Source of the DNA: Alphaproteobacteria bacterium
Lineage (GTDB): Bacteria; Pseudomonadota; Alphaproteobacteria; Caulobacterales; Parvularculaceae
Assembly: GCA_030426465.1 (NCBI GenBank)
Contig: JAUHYK010000021.1
Coordinates: 1 to 57,829, forward strand
DNA length: 57,829 bases
Direction: 5' to 3'
Part shown: positions 24,635-33,962 of the stretch, piece by piece
Numbering within the stretch: position 1 is the first letter of the stretch
Layout: each line of letters opens with the position of its first letter
The notes under the pieces: model-generated
Told to the model about the DNA's origin: nothing
Database searches by the model: none
Seen by the model: the letters and a program-made list of their open reading frames with translations, nothing else
Program-made: the position numbers and the translations under genes

Positions 24635-25165
24635 ATGACGCTTGGCCTTCTCATTCGCGACGCCGTCGATGATGACCATGACGCCCTCCATGGTCTCATT
24701 GCGAGCGCATTTGGCCGCGATGACGAAGCGCAACTCATGCGCAAATTATGGTCCGAACATGCCGTTGAAATCGAGCTCGTTGCGGAAACAGGTGGTGTTG
24801 TCGTAGGTTATTGCGCCTTCACGCCCATCACCTGCAAACCTGAGCTTGATGGCCTGCTCTTGGGTCTTGGGCCGCTTGCCGTTGCGCCTGAGCATCAGCG
24901 CCAGGGCGTCGGCGCAGCACTGGTTGAGAAAGGGCTACAGCATTGCCGCGCACGAAATGCGCGGCTGATCGCGGTTCTTGGTGATCCTGACTATTATGCC
25001 CGGTTCGGATTTGAACCCGCAGCAAAACGCAAAATGACCTGGGCCGGATTTGACGCAGGCGACGCTTTTCGGGTTATCGCGCACAGTGATGACGATTTTG
25101 GCCCCATCTCTCCCGGCGATATTCGCACCATCCATTATCACAACGCTTTCGACATGGTGAGCTAA
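24635..25165 (+). CDS. GNAT-family N-acetyltransferase (YhbS-like)
   Basis: A 176-residue GNAT domain. The acetyl-CoA pyrophosphate loop is GLGPLAVAPEHQRQGVGAALVEKG (Q/RxxGxG/A). The later ARLIAVLGDPDYYARFGFEPA is typical of the YhbS subgroup. It lies between mccB (11 nt before) and mccA (4 nt after), so it is co-transcribed with the carboxylase. Possible roles are Lys acetylation of a pathway enzyme, detoxification of a side product, or no link at all; sequence does not decide. Confidence 0.85.
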   Translation: MTLGLLIRDAVDDDHDALHGLIASAFGRDDEAQLMRKLWSEHAVEIELVAETGGVVVGYCAFTPITCKPELDGLLLGLGPLAVAPEHQRQGVGAALVEKGLQHCRARNARLIAVLGDPDYYARFGFEPAAKRKMTWAGFDAGDAFRVIAHSDDDFGPISPGDIRTIHYHNAFDMVS

Positions 25166-25169
25166 GGCA

Positions 25170-27179
25170 ATGTTCAAGAAAATTCTCATCGCCAATCGCG
25201 GAGAAATCGCCGTTCGCGTCGCCAGGACAGCGCGGCGCATGGGCGTCGCCACCGTCGCTGTCTACTCCGACGCCGACCGCAATGCCCCGCATGTGCGCGC
25301 CTGTGACGAGGCTGTCCATATCGGCCCTTCCGCCGCCGCAGAAAGTTATCTGCGCGCGGAAAAGATCATCGAGGCTTGCAAAAAAACCGGCGCTCAAGCC
25401 GTCCATCCCGGTTACGGATTTCTTTCTGAAAACGCCGCTTTCGCCGACGCGCTCGACAAGGCCGGGATCGTCTTTATCGGGCCCACGGCGGAAACGATCC
25501 GCGCAATGGGATCGAAATCCGCCGCCAAGGATCTAATGGAAGCGGCGAAGGTGCCGACGACGCCGGGCTATCAGGGTGAAGATCAGGCTGTTGCAACGTT
25601 TAAAAAGGAAGCAACACGCATCGGTTATCCGGTGCTCCTGAAAGCGACGGCGGGCGGCGGCGGCAAGGGCATGCGCATGGTCGCAAAGGAAAGCGATCTT
25701 GAAGATGCGCTCACTTCCGCCCAGCGCGAAGCGAAATCCGCCTTTGGCGACGACCGCTTTCTGATCGAGAAATATGTGACGCGCGCGCGCCATGTTGAGG
25801 TACAGATTTTTGGCGACGGCAAGGGCGAGGTCGTCCACATGTTCGAACGCGACTGCTCAGTGCAGCGCCGTCACCAGAAAGTCATCGAGGAAGCTCCGGC
25901 GCCGAACCTGCCCGCGAACACCCGCGCTGCACTCCTGAAAGCCGGCGTTGACGCAGGCAAGGCCGTGAATTATCGCGGTGCAGGGACCGTTGAATTCCTC
26001 TACGACGCCGAAGATGACGCCGTCTACTTCATGGAAATGAACACGCGGCTACAGGTTGAACATCCTGTATCGGAAATGATCACTGGCCTCGACTTTGTCG
26101 AATGGCAACTCCGCATCGCCGCGGGCGAAGGCCTGCCGCTTGCGCAGGACGAGATCAGGGAGAACGGCCATGCCTTTGAGGCGCGGCTTTACGCTGAAAA
26201 CCCGAAGCAGAATTTCGCGCCATCCATTGGGACGCTGACAACGCTGCTGTTGCCATCCGAAACCGCGCGCATCGATTCCGGCGTCGAAGAAAACCAGGAG
26301 ATAACGCCTTTCTACGACCCGATGATCGCTAAGGTCGTAACGTCGGGTAAAACCCGTGACGAAGCGCTGGGCGCCATGCGCGCAGCATTATCTGAAACGC
26401 GCGTCGCCGGGCTCGAAACCAATGCGGCCTTTCTCTACGCCCTCGCCGCCGAACCGGACTTTATCAAAGGCGACGTCTCGACGAAATTTATTGACGAGCA
26501 TGAAGAAGCGCTGTTCGCCGAAACGTCCGCCGGCCCGAAACAATGGGCTGCGGCGGGGATGTGGAAGCGTGGCAGCTACGCCAGCAACAACAATGGTCCT
26601 CTCGATGGCCTGATCGGCTTCCGTCTCAATCGTCCGCGCCATGAAGTCATGTGGCTTGAGCATGACGGTCATGCGGCGCTGCTTCGCCTTTCGAAAGCGG
26701 GCGATCATTTCAACGCGACGCTGGAACCCGACGCATCGGCGGCGGCGCGGCGCGAAGGCCGCGAAGCGCAACCGGCCGTTCAGTTTACTTTTTCAGGCGT
26801 TACAACGGATAACGCCATGCGCCTTACCCATGATGGTGAGGATTTTTCCGCCTTTGCCGCACCCCATAACGACAAGCTTCGGATATGGATTGGCGCGGAT
26901 CATTGGGACATCGCCTTTCCTGATCCCCTGGCCGGAATTTCCAGTCATCACTCCAGCGAAGGCTCGCTCACCGCGCCCATGCCAGGGGTCATCACTATGT
27001 TGTCAGCGAAACCGGGCGACGCGATCGAGGCAGGCAAGCCTCTTCTCGTAATGGAAGCCATGAAAATGGAGCATGCTATCAAGGCGCCCTATGACGGTGT
27101 CGTGAAGGCGTATAAATTCAATGCAGGCGATCAGGTGAAAGACGGCGATTTGCTGGTGGAATTCGAGGAAAGCGCGTGA
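25170..27179 (+). CDS. mccA: Methylcrotonyl-CoA carboxylase, biotin carboxylase/carrier (alpha) subunit
   Basis: The 669-residue protein opens with the biotin carboxylase domain (FKKILIANRGEIAVRVARTA). The ATP-grasp loop KATAGGGGKGMRMV, QRRHQKVIEEAPAP and FMEMNTRLQVEHPVSEMITG follow. A linker domain leads to a biotinyl domain with VMEAMKMEH, where Lys632 carries biotin. Together with MccB it carboxylates 3-methylcrotonyl-CoA using ATP and bicarbonate. The hmgL start overlaps its stop (GTGA). Propionyl- or geranyl-CoA carboxylase subunits look similar, but the ivd and hmgL neighbours favour the leucine pathway. Confidence 0.93.
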   Translation: MFKKILIANRGEIAVRVARTARRMGVATVAVYSDADRNAPHVRACDEAVHIGPSAAAESYLRAEKIIEACKKTGAQAVHPGYGFLSENAAFADALDKAGIVFIGPTAETIRAMGSKSAAKDLMEAAKVPTTPGYQGEDQAVATFKKEATRIGYPVLLKATAGGGGKGMRMVAKESDLEDALTSAQREAKSAFGDDRFLIEKYVTRARHVEVQIFGDGKGEVVHMFERDCSVQRRHQKVIEEAPAPNLPANTRAALLKAGVDAGKAVNYRGAGTVEFLYDAEDDAVYFMEMNTRLQVEHPVSEMITGLDFVEWQLRIAAGEGLPLAQDEIRENGHAFEARLYAENPKQNFAPSIGTLTTLLLPSETARIDSGVEENQEITPFYDPMIAKVVTSGKTRDEALGAMRAALSETRVAGLETNAAFLYALAAEPDFIKGDVSTKFIDEHEEALFAETSAGPKQWAAAGMWKRGSYASNNNGPLDGLIGFRLNRPRHEVMWLEHDGHAALLRLSKAGDHFNATLEPDASAAARREGREAQPAVQFTFSGVTTDNAMRLTHDGEDFSAFAAPHNDKLRIWIGADHWDIAFPDPLAGISSHHSSEGSLTAPMPGVITMLSAKPGDAIEAGKPLLVMEAMKMEHAIKAPYDGVVKAYKFNAGDQVKDGDLLVEFEESA

Positions 27180-28069
27180 GCCAAGCCATCACCCTCGTCG
27201 AAGTCGGCCCGCGCGACGGTTTGCAGAATGAAAAGCAGACTGTCGATGTCGCCACCAAGGTCGAGCTGATCGAGCGACTCGCCGCTTGCGGGTTCAAAAA
27301 TGTCGAAGGCGGCGCGTTCGTGTCGCCGAAATGGGTGCCGCAAATGGCGGCCTCCGACGAGGCGATGGCGACGATCAAGCGCGCGAAAGGCGTCTCCTAT
27401 CCGGTGCTGACGCCCAATATGAAGGGCTATGAAGGCGCGCGCGCCGCGAAAGCCGATACGGTCGCCGTCTTCGGCGCGGCGTCGGAAAGTTTTTCACAAA
27501 AAAATATCAACTGCTCCATCGCCGAAAGCCTTGAGCGCTTCAAACCCGTGATCGATGCGGCGAAGGCCGATGGGGTCCACGTACGCGGTTATGTTTCCTG
27601 CGTGCTCGGCTGTCCATACGAGGGCAAGATTGCACCCGAACAGGTCGTTCCGGTTGCGAAGGCCCTCTATGAAATGGGTTGCTATGAAATCTCGCTCGGT
27701 GACACGATCGGCGTCGGAACCCCGGAAGAAACCAAAGCGCTGATCCGCGCCGTCGCAGCGGACGTTCCCGTCGCTGCCCTCGCCGGGCATTTCCACGACA
27801 CTTATGGACAGGCGCTTTCCAATATCTGGGCCGCACTCGGCGAAGGCGTAACGGTGTTCGACTGCTCCGTTTCCGGCCTTGGCGGCTGCCCTTACGCAAA
27901 GGGCGCCAGCGGTAATGTGGCGAGCGAGGATGTTGTCTACTCCCTCGCCCGCTCCGGGTTTGAGACCGGCGTCGATCTAGATGCGCTGATCGAAACGAGC
28001 GTCTGGATCTCCGAAATAATCGGACGCAAACCCGGCTCGAAAGTGACGCTAGCCCGAACGGGCGGTTAA
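27176..28069 (+). CDS. hmgL: Hydroxymethylglutaryl-CoA lyase
   Basis: A 297-residue TIM-barrel lyase of the HMGL-like family. VEVGPRDGLQNEKQTV with the metal-binding Asp opens the barrel. SLGDTIGVGTPEE and AGHFHDTYGQALSN (the His pair) follow. The signature GLGGCPYAKGASGN has the catalytic Cys238. It splits HMG-CoA into acetyl-CoA and acetoacetate, the last step of leucine breakdown. It starts with GTG overlapping the mccA stop, ends the operon, and overlaps the end of the convergent methyltransferase gene by four bases. Confidence 0.93.
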   Translation: MSQAITLVEVGPRDGLQNEKQTVDVATKVELIERLAACGFKNVEGGAFVSPKWVPQMAASDEAMATIKRAKGVSYPVLTPNMKGYEGARAAKADTVAVFGAASESFSQKNINCSIAESLERFKPVIDAAKADGVHVRGYVSCVLGCPYEGKIAPEQVVPVAKALYEMGCYEISLGDTIGVGTPEETKALIRAVAADVPVAALAGHFHDTYGQALSNIWAALGEGVTVFDCSVSGLGGCPYAKGASGNVASEDVVYSLARSGFETGVDLDALIETSVWISEIIGRKPGSKVTLARTGG

Positions 28070-29022
28070 GCCGCCGCCTTTTTCGCCCGACTGATTTCCT
28101 CAGCGATCGCCGCCACATGGCGCAAATCCGTGCCGCAGCACCCGCCGAAAATTGTCAGCGAGGGAACCAGACGCCGCAAGGCGGCGTTTTCCAGCCCCAA
28201 CTCACCCGGATTGCCGTCATCCAGAGTCTCCGCTTCATCAAGCTCCGCATGAGAGCATTTTGATGCATTGGCGCGCACGCCCTTTAGCCGTGAAAGCCAG
28301 TGATCACTATCGCGCAGCACACTGGTGAAATGAGTTGGATGCGCACAATTGATCATGTAATAGGCCGGCGCTGTTCGCGCTTCGAAATCTGTTTCCATAA
28401 TCGCTTCGCCAAGCGACTGGCCCGATGGCAAGCGCCCATCTGTCTCCACCGTAAAAGATACGGCGCAAGGCATTCCCGCGGCGGCCGCCGCATTCGCAAA
28501 ACCGATCGCTTCGGGTGAGTTATTCATGGTCAGCGCCGTCGTAATGTCCGCCGCCGTTCCAGCGAAAATCTCGGCCTGAAACGAGTGATACGCCTCCGCC
28601 TCTTTCGCTGTCATTTGCGCGCCCGTCTGGTAGCCGTCTCCGCGTGGGCCAACATTGGCCGAAATAACAAATGGCTGCTCGAGCGCCGCTTCATCACGCA
28701 CTTCTTCAACAAAGCTGATGGCGTCACGATTCGCCGCCTTCAGTGCAGCTCGGTCATAGCCGAGCTTTGGCCCCCAGTCAGGACTTGCGCGCCAGGTTGC
28801 CGTTTCAAAAATGAAACCGTAGCCATATTTTTTTGCGAGCCTTGCATGCTCCAGACAATATTCGCGCATCGCTGCGCGACCTTTTTGATCCTTCAGCAAA
28901 GTGAAAGATGCAAAATACGGCAGCTCAAAGCCCTTGTTGAATAGCAGATCCGTTTCCATGCCGCTGTCGGTCAGAAAAATGCTGTCTCCAAGTTGCGGCA
29001 GGTTTTTTCTATGGGTCGTCAT
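28066..29022 (-). CDS. Homocysteine S-methyltransferase family protein
   Basis: A 318-residue barrel domain with the zinc-site signature of the family: Cys in MINCAHPTH and the pair in FGGCCGTDLRH. The opening, FLTDSGMETDLLFNKGF, is the usual DGGMxTxL motif with Ser in place of the first Gly. Family members methylate homocysteine from S-methylmethionine or betaine, or act on other thiols. The start is the ATG at 29022 because AAGGA lies 7 nt upstream; an earlier frame start at 29055 has no such site. It could feed the reverse transsulfuration genes at 39829 and 43045, but it is not linked to them. Confidence 0.85.
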   Translation of the reverse strand: MTTHRKNLPQLGDSIFLTDSGMETDLLFNKGFELPYFASFTLLKDQKGRAAMREYCLEHARLAKKYGYGFIFETATWRASPDWGPKLGYDRAALKAANRDAISFVEEVRDEAALEQPFVISANVGPRGDGYQTGAQMTAKEAEAYHSFQAEIFAGTAADITTALTMNNSPEAIGFANAAAAAGMPCAVSFTVETDGRLPSGQSLGEAIMETDFEARTAPAYYMINCAHPTHFTSVLRDSDHWLSRLKGVRANASKCSHAELDEAETLDDGNPGELGLENAALRRLVPSLTIFGGCCGTDLRHVAAIAEEISRAKKAAA

Positions 29023-29140
29023 GCCTTGTTCCTTCTCTCTTTGAGTGCAGGACATAGGGGTGCATACAAACCGCCTTTACTGACGGATGTCGAAAGACCG
29101 CTCTGACTTTCGTCAGGGAAAACCTGTCTTTCAGGTAAGG

Positions 29141-30517
29141 TTAGCCTTCCAGCGCGGCGAGGAGATCGGCGCAGAATTTCGCAATATCGAAACCGCCGCC
29201 ATCGTCAAATCCCCGGCGCACCACAAGCACGTTCCGCGCCGGAATGATCACCAGATATTGCCCGCGGTTTCCTTGGGCCGCGTAGGTTCCTTCCGGAAGC
29301 CCATGTCGTTCGCCAAAGAGCCAGAACTGGGCGCCATATCCCGGCATTTGGGCGCCATTGGCGCGCGTCAGCGGCGGCTGGGCCGGCGCCGGCGTCGCCA
29401 CGTAGTCGGCCCATCCCTTCGGCAGGATACGTTCCCCCTCCCAGACGCCGTCAGCCAGATAAAGAAGCCCGATACGCGCAAGATCGCGCGCCGTCGTCCA
29501 CACCTGGGACGACATGACGAAATCACCATTCCAGTCCGTTTCCAGAAATGTGTGCTCCATGCCGAGCGGCAACAACACACGCCAGAATGGATACTCAATA
29601 TATTGCTGATCATTGTTCATGCGTTCGCGCAGGACCCGCATCGCTGTCATCGTGTCGTTATTCGCATAGCGCCAGCGTGTTCCCGGGGCCGCAACAAGAC
29701 GGTTCGTGATCGCATGATCGACGACGCGGCCTCCGCCGAAATAAACATCATCCGTGCGGTTTCCTGCAGTCGGGGATGTAAGCCCACTGGACATATGCAG
29801 CAGGTTTTCAAGCGTGATATCGCCGCGCGGATCGCCAGGCGACGACCAGGCTTTAAGGCCCGCTGGATCGTCAACTTCGACAAGACCGTCATGGACTGCA
29901 GCGCCAATCACCGTCGCGGCAATCGACTTCGCCACCGACCATGTGCGTTGAGGTATTGTTGCATCAAACCCTTCGCGGTATTTCTCCGCAACAATCGCGC
30001 CGTCCTTGATGATGAGAACCGCTGTCGTTTCCGTGCCCGCGCCATAAGTGGCGCGGTCGAAGGCCGCTTCGGCAATATCCAGCAACGCCGGGTCATTGCT
30101 GAGGCGCTCAGTCAACGGAATTGGCGCCGCACGATCCCAAAAAGATTTCACATAAGGAAGCGTTCCGGCGGCGCCTTCACCCGTCATGGCGGGCAGTTGC
30201 GCACAGCCAAGATAAGGACGCCAGGCGGCGATGCGCGCGCCGCCATCATACCGAACCGTGACGGTCTTCGCCTTTTCGTCGATCACCGCATCCGGCAGCG
30301 CGGCCATCGCCTCGCGATAATCAGGATAGATGCGGTTAAGTTCATCGCCCGCAATCTCCTCCACCTCGCGCCCGGCGTTGAAATGCGCCGAACAGGTGAA
30401 AGCTGCCTTATAGCCTGCAACGAGCGACAGATGCGCTGGGTCGGGCGCTTGCGCATGCGCCGCGCCAGCCGTAAAAAAAAGCGCCGCGCCCCAAAGCAGA
30501 GCTCTTGGTTTGATCAT
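29141..30517 (-). CDS. Exported serine hydrolase, beta-lactamase/class C family
   Basis: A signal peptide (about 1-23, ending AHAQA) leads into a long N-terminal extension. The class C-type hydrolase domain follows, with SVAK (Ser194, Lys197) and the YAN motif (WRYANNDTMTA) as the YxN element. Such proteins are esterases, D-aminopeptidases or transpeptidase-like enzymes; few are true beta-lactamases. The ATG at 30517 is preferred to an open frame reaching 30610, which would overlap the 92-aa gene and add a non-signal leader. It is the third gene of a compact minus-strand set with the M49-type lipoprotein and the 92-aa protein. Confidence 0.85.
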   Translation of the reverse strand: MIKPRALLWGAALFFTAGAAHAQAPDPAHLSLVAGYKAAFTCSAHFNAGREVEEIAGDELNRIYPDYREAMAALPDAVIDEKAKTVTVRYDGGARIAAWRPYLGCAQLPAMTGEGAAGTLPYVKSFWDRAAPIPLTERLSNDPALLDIAEAAFDRATYGAGTETTAVLIIKDGAIVAEKYREGFDATIPQRTWSVAKSIAATVIGAAVHDGLVEVDDPAGLKAWSSPGDPRGDITLENLLHMSSGLTSPTAGNRTDDVYFGGGRVVDHAITNRLVAAPGTRWRYANNDTMTAMRVLRERMNNDQQYIEYPFWRVLLPLGMEHTFLETDWNGDFVMSSQVWTTARDLARIGLLYLADGVWEGERILPKGWADYVATPAPAQPPLTRANGAQMPGYGAQFWLFGERHGLPEGTYAAQGNRGQYLVIIPARNVLVVRRGFDDGGGFDIAKFCADLLAALEG

Positions 30518-30543
30518 TTTTGGTATCCGATCATATCCAGTAA

Positions 30544-30822
30544 TTATTGCCCAGCGAGTGCTAGTTGCACCCTTTCGCCCTTCCGGGTTTTGTAAAGGCC
30601 ATGCCACCAATTGTTACACAAATCGCAGGCTGGTTTCAGCCCAGACGTCGGGTGTGCATTCTTTCCTTGGCTCATACGCTGCCAAACACTGCTAACGCCA
30701 TCAATGTTGAGAATAATCAGTTCCCCTTCGCAGAGCGCTTCAAGCCTGTGCAATAGGCTAGGACTGCCCTCAATGTGCTTAAACCACAAGCACACGTCTG
30801 TTATCGCAACAGTTGAAATCAA
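30544..30822 (-). CDS. Uncharacterised 92-aa protein with TTG start
   Basis: I recognise no named family. The start is a TTG at 30822 with GGAG 7 nt upstream, 14 nt after the stop of the M49-type lipoprotein gene. The stop is 26 nt before the serine hydrolase start. The predicted protein is soluble. It has an alternating hydrophobic stretch (CEGELIILNIDGVSSVWQRM at about 31-50) that looks like a small beta sheet. GKNAHPTSGLKPA follows, then a Cys pair with Trp-Trp (CDLCNNWWHGLYK). The composition and the ribosome binding site make it a credible gene rather than a chance frame. Its place suggests a role linked to its two exported neighbours, but it has no signal peptide. Confidence 0.65.
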   Translation of the reverse strand: MISTVAITDVCLWFKHIEGSPSLLHRLEALCEGELIILNIDGVSSVWQRMSQGKNAHPTSGLKPACDLCNNWWHGLYKTRKGERVQLALAGQ

Positions 30823-30836
30823 GACTGCTCTCCAAA

Positions 30837-32558
30837 TTATAGCTCATCCTCGTAGACCGGCTGAATATCCACGGGCAGGTGCGTTAGGGAGGCGATGATT
30901 GCCTCCGCATGGTCATCTAGCTTCGCGTAGGTGTTCAGGAAAGTTTTTGCTCCGTCATAGTCGCCATCGCCCTGAACGATAACAACATCGCGCGTCAGGT
31001 CAGAAATCGCCTGTTCCAGCTTCGCGAAATCAATGACGTAACGTTCCGCCTGCGCGTCCCACGAAAAGGCGCCCGCCTCCTTGAAATAAGAATACTGGAA
31101 TGCAGCGCCTTTTCCGTGCGCTTCGTTGATGCCGAAACGCATGGCGCGGAAGAGTCCGACAAAATAGGTGGCGAGGAAATTCTCTTTCTCCGTCGCCGGC
31201 ATATCGCCGCGATCCATCATATAAAGAATATTATAGGCGCCCATCACATCGGCCTTGCCCTCTTCAATTGCAGAATAAAGCTCCTGCAACTGGGCGTTCA
31301 CCGTTGTCTCTTCGCCATCTACAGTGATCGTGCCCGGCCCCAGACTGTGGGAAAGCTCATGGAAGAGCGTTTCGCCGGACATGTATTTCTTCATGAGAAG
31401 CGACGCCTGTTCTTCGACAAGCACGTCTTCGGCCATCGGCGCCAGAATACGGTCAAACTTCGCGCCAAGCACATTGTTGAGAAGAACTTTCTTTGCGCCT
31501 TTTGCTTCGCGCACACGCTCGTCATTGGGCAGATTGAAAGCGATGGTCTGGACGCCCGGCACATTGTCGCCGCCGCCATGGACCTGATAAGTGACGGCGA
31601 TAGGCGATTCAAAACCCCGCTTGAAATTTTTATAGGTCTCCTCGACCGGCAAATTCGCCTCCATGTCACGGAGGTAATTTTTGTATTTGGCGAGCGCCGC
31701 GCTTTCTTCCGGATTCTTGATTGTAATGAAGGCTTCAAAGGCGGTCTTGTAGCCGAAAAGGCCGTCCGTATAGACCTCATAGGGCCCGATGGCTGCTTCG
31801 ATCGGGCCTTCAAGGTCCATCCAGGCCATTTCCGATTCGTAGTAATCGTCAGACAGGAACGAATCTGCGCGGAGCGTCAGGAATGTCTTTAGGCTTTCAT
31901 TGGTGGTGATATCCGCCGCCTCGCGCATGAGCTGCGCCGCAGGCTCCAGGAACTCGCGATAATGCTCAGAATAAGGAATGGCTTTCAAGCCGCCGTCATC
32001 GGTGCGGCGGATCACAGTGTAACCGCTGGTGAACGCGTCCTCGTCTTCAGGATGCGCGGCGATCCAGGCGGCGAATTCCTGCTTGGTCATATCAGCGGGA
32101 TAAAACGCCGCGCCTTCGGGTAATTCCATGTCACCGTAAAACGGCTTGTTGTGATCAAGCGTATCCCATGGACCGAAATGAAGATCGAACATCTCGAGAA
32201 GCAGCTCATCGCCGCCCGCTTCAATTTCAGCGCGCCAGGCAGGGTTCATCTCGCTGCGCTGGCGCAGATAGATTTTCGACATCAGATTGCCGACTTGGTT
32301 CAGCTTGTTAACAACCTGCCGCTCCTCTTCGGTCAGGAAGGAGGTGTCGGCGTCCATCTCAACCACCGCGAATTGCGCGCGCATGGCTTTGAGAGCGTCT
32401 TCCTCCGCCGCCATTTTCTCTTCGGAAGCTGTTTCTTCGCCCGCCGCCTTTTCCGGCGCTGCCTTATCAGGTGCGGTCGAGGCGTCCTGGCCAGAACAAG
32501 CCGCAGCGAGCGCCAATGCCGAAACTGCGAACAAGGAAGAAAATTTGCGGTTGAGCAT
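30837..32558 (-). CDS. M49-like (dipeptidyl-peptidase III family) metallopeptidase lipoprotein
   Basis: A 573-residue lipoprotein (lipobox ALAAAC at about residues 16-21), followed by an Ala/Glu/Lys-rich tether to about residue 60. The zinc site is FHELSHSLGPG with His400, Glu401 and His404. EEGKADVMGAYN (Glu432/Glu433, Lys435, Asp437) supplies the third ligand, in the pattern of M49 peptidases. Classical M49 enzymes have six-residue HExxGH; here the spacing is a plain HExxH, seen in bacterial relatives. It should cleave peptides at the cell envelope. It is the first gene of a three-gene minus-strand unit. Confidence 0.83.
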   Translation of the reverse strand: MLNRKFSSLFAVSALALAAACSGQDASTAPDKAAPEKAAGEETASEEKMAAEEDALKAMRAQFAVVEMDADTSFLTEEERQVVNKLNQVGNLMSKIYLRQRSEMNPAWRAEIEAGGDELLLEMFDLHFGPWDTLDHNKPFYGDMELPEGAAFYPADMTKQEFAAWIAAHPEDEDAFTSGYTVIRRTDDGGLKAIPYSEHYREFLEPAAQLMREAADITTNESLKTFLTLRADSFLSDDYYESEMAWMDLEGPIEAAIGPYEVYTDGLFGYKTAFEAFITIKNPEESAALAKYKNYLRDMEANLPVEETYKNFKRGFESPIAVTYQVHGGGDNVPGVQTIAFNLPNDERVREAKGAKKVLLNNVLGAKFDRILAPMAEDVLVEEQASLLMKKYMSGETLFHELSHSLGPGTITVDGEETTVNAQLQELYSAIEEGKADVMGAYNILYMMDRGDMPATEKENFLATYFVGLFRAMRFGINEAHGKGAAFQYSYFKEAGAFSWDAQAERYVIDFAKLEQAISDLTRDVVIVQGDGDYDGAKTFLNTYAKLDDHAEAIIASLTHLPVDIQPVYEDEL

Positions 32559-32740
32559 GTCTAATCCTTAACACTTCGGGCGGCGGGCGCCGCCCCTTTG
32601 CCGCGCAACCTAGCCCTTTCGCCGCGCCCCCGCAAAGCTTGCCATAATCCGGCCTTGCGGGGATGGTAGGGTTTTAATATTGCTTTGGCGGCATGATTTT
32701 TAGCCGATTGTATGATTCGCGTGCGACCAAAGGGGACGGC

Positions 32741-33937
32741 ATGAAAAACTGGCTTATCAGTCTAGGCATCTTCGCCGCCGCCAGCCTTTCCGGCGCCAAA
32801 GCGGAACCTGCCGATTTTGAGCGCTGGCTCAACAGCTTCCGCGCCGAGGCCGCCGCCGCCGGTATTTCTCAAAGTGTTCTCGACGAGGCGTTGACCGGCC
32901 TGTCGATCAATCCGCGCGTTTATGAACTCAATGACAACCAGCCGGAATTTTCCCGCGGCATCTGGGATTATCTCGACGGCGCCGTCTCAGCGACGCGGGT
33001 CAACAATGGCAAGACAAAATATCTTGAAAACCAGCGCCTCTTTACGCTGATCGAAAACGCCTATGGCGTGGATGCGGAAATCGTCGCTGCGATCTGGGGG
33101 CTTGAGTCTTCTTACGGGGCGATCATGGGAAACCATGACACCATTCAGGCGCTGGCGACGCTTGCTTTCGAGGGCCGCCGCACGGGCTATGGCCGCAGCC
33201 AGTTGATTGGCGCGCTCAAAATCATCCAGCATGGTTATGCGGGACGTAGTGAACTGAAAGGCTCCTGGGCGGGCGCCATGGGCCATACCCAATTTATCCC
33301 GACCACTTATCTTGCCTACGCCGTCGATCATGATGGCGACGGAAGACGCGACATCTGGTCGAATCTTGGCGACGTCTTTGCGTCGACAGCAAATTATCTC
33401 AGCGTTTCAGGTTATCGTGCGGGCGACCCGTGGGGACTTGAAGTCAAGCTGCCGGCCGGTTTCGATTACAGCCTCGCCGACAGCGACATAAAAAAAGCCG
33501 TCGTTGAATGGGCCGCCGGCGGCGTTGAAGCGATCAGAGGCCCCGGCCTGATCGAGCGCTTTGATCCGAATATGCGCGGTCGCCTGATCATCCCCGCTGG
33601 TGCGCGGGGTCCCGCTTTTCTTGTCTTCGATAATTTTGGCGCGATCCTGAAATATAACCGGTCCACCGCCTATGCGCTCGCCGTGTCGCTTCTGTCGGAA
33701 GAAATCGCCGGGCGTAGCGGCGCAATTGTCGCCACATGGCCAAGAGATGACCGGCCCCTTTCACTGGACGAACGCAAAGCGTTGCAGCAAGCGCTGAAAG
33801 ACCGAGGGTTTGACCCCGGGCCGGTCGACGGGATTATCGGCGCCGGCACCAAAAGCGCGCTGCGGGCCTGGCAGAAACAGTCGGGCCTCCCCGCTGATGG
33901 CTACGCTTCGGCGACGATCCTGGACGCCTTGCGCTAA
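32741..33937 (+). CDS. mltB: Lytic murein transglycosylase, MltB family
   Basis: A 398-residue exported protein with a cleavable signal (about 1-21, ending AKA) and no lipobox. The transglycosylase domain has the catalytic Glu122 in AAIWGLESSYGAIMG. SWAGAMGHTQFIPTTYL and DHDGDGRRDIWSNLGDVFASTANYL follow, the MltB/SltB pattern. A peptidoglycan-binding domain (about 335-398; LQQALKDRGFDPGPVDGIIG) closes it. It cuts murein glycan strands with formation of 1,6-anhydro ends. The start at 32741 has AGGGGA just upstream; an open frame to 32693 only adds a non-signal leader. Confidence 0.9.
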   Translation: MKNWLISLGIFAAASLSGAKAEPADFERWLNSFRAEAAAAGISQSVLDEALTGLSINPRVYELNDNQPEFSRGIWDYLDGAVSATRVNNGKTKYLENQRLFTLIENAYGVDAEIVAAIWGLESSYGAIMGNHDTIQALATLAFEGRRTGYGRSQLIGALKIIQHGYAGRSELKGSWAGAMGHTQFIPTTYLAYAVDHDGDGRRDIWSNLGDVFASTANYLSVSGYRAGDPWGLEVKLPAGFDYSLADSDIKKAVVEWAAGGVEAIRGPGLIERFDPNMRGRLIIPAGARGPAFLVFDNFGAILKYNRSTAYALAVSLLSEEIAGRSGAIVATWPRDDRPLSLDERKALQQALKDRGFDPGPVDGIIGAGTKSALRAWQKQSGLPADGYASATILDALR

Positions 33938-33962
33938 AGTTTCTCCAAATCAGCGTTTTTCA

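Noticed and set aside
29087-30595. A plus-strand open frame of about 500 codons opposite the serine hydrolase
   Set aside because: It mirrors a gene with SxxK and YxN motifs and a signal peptide; its own product is Arg-rich and shows no domain.
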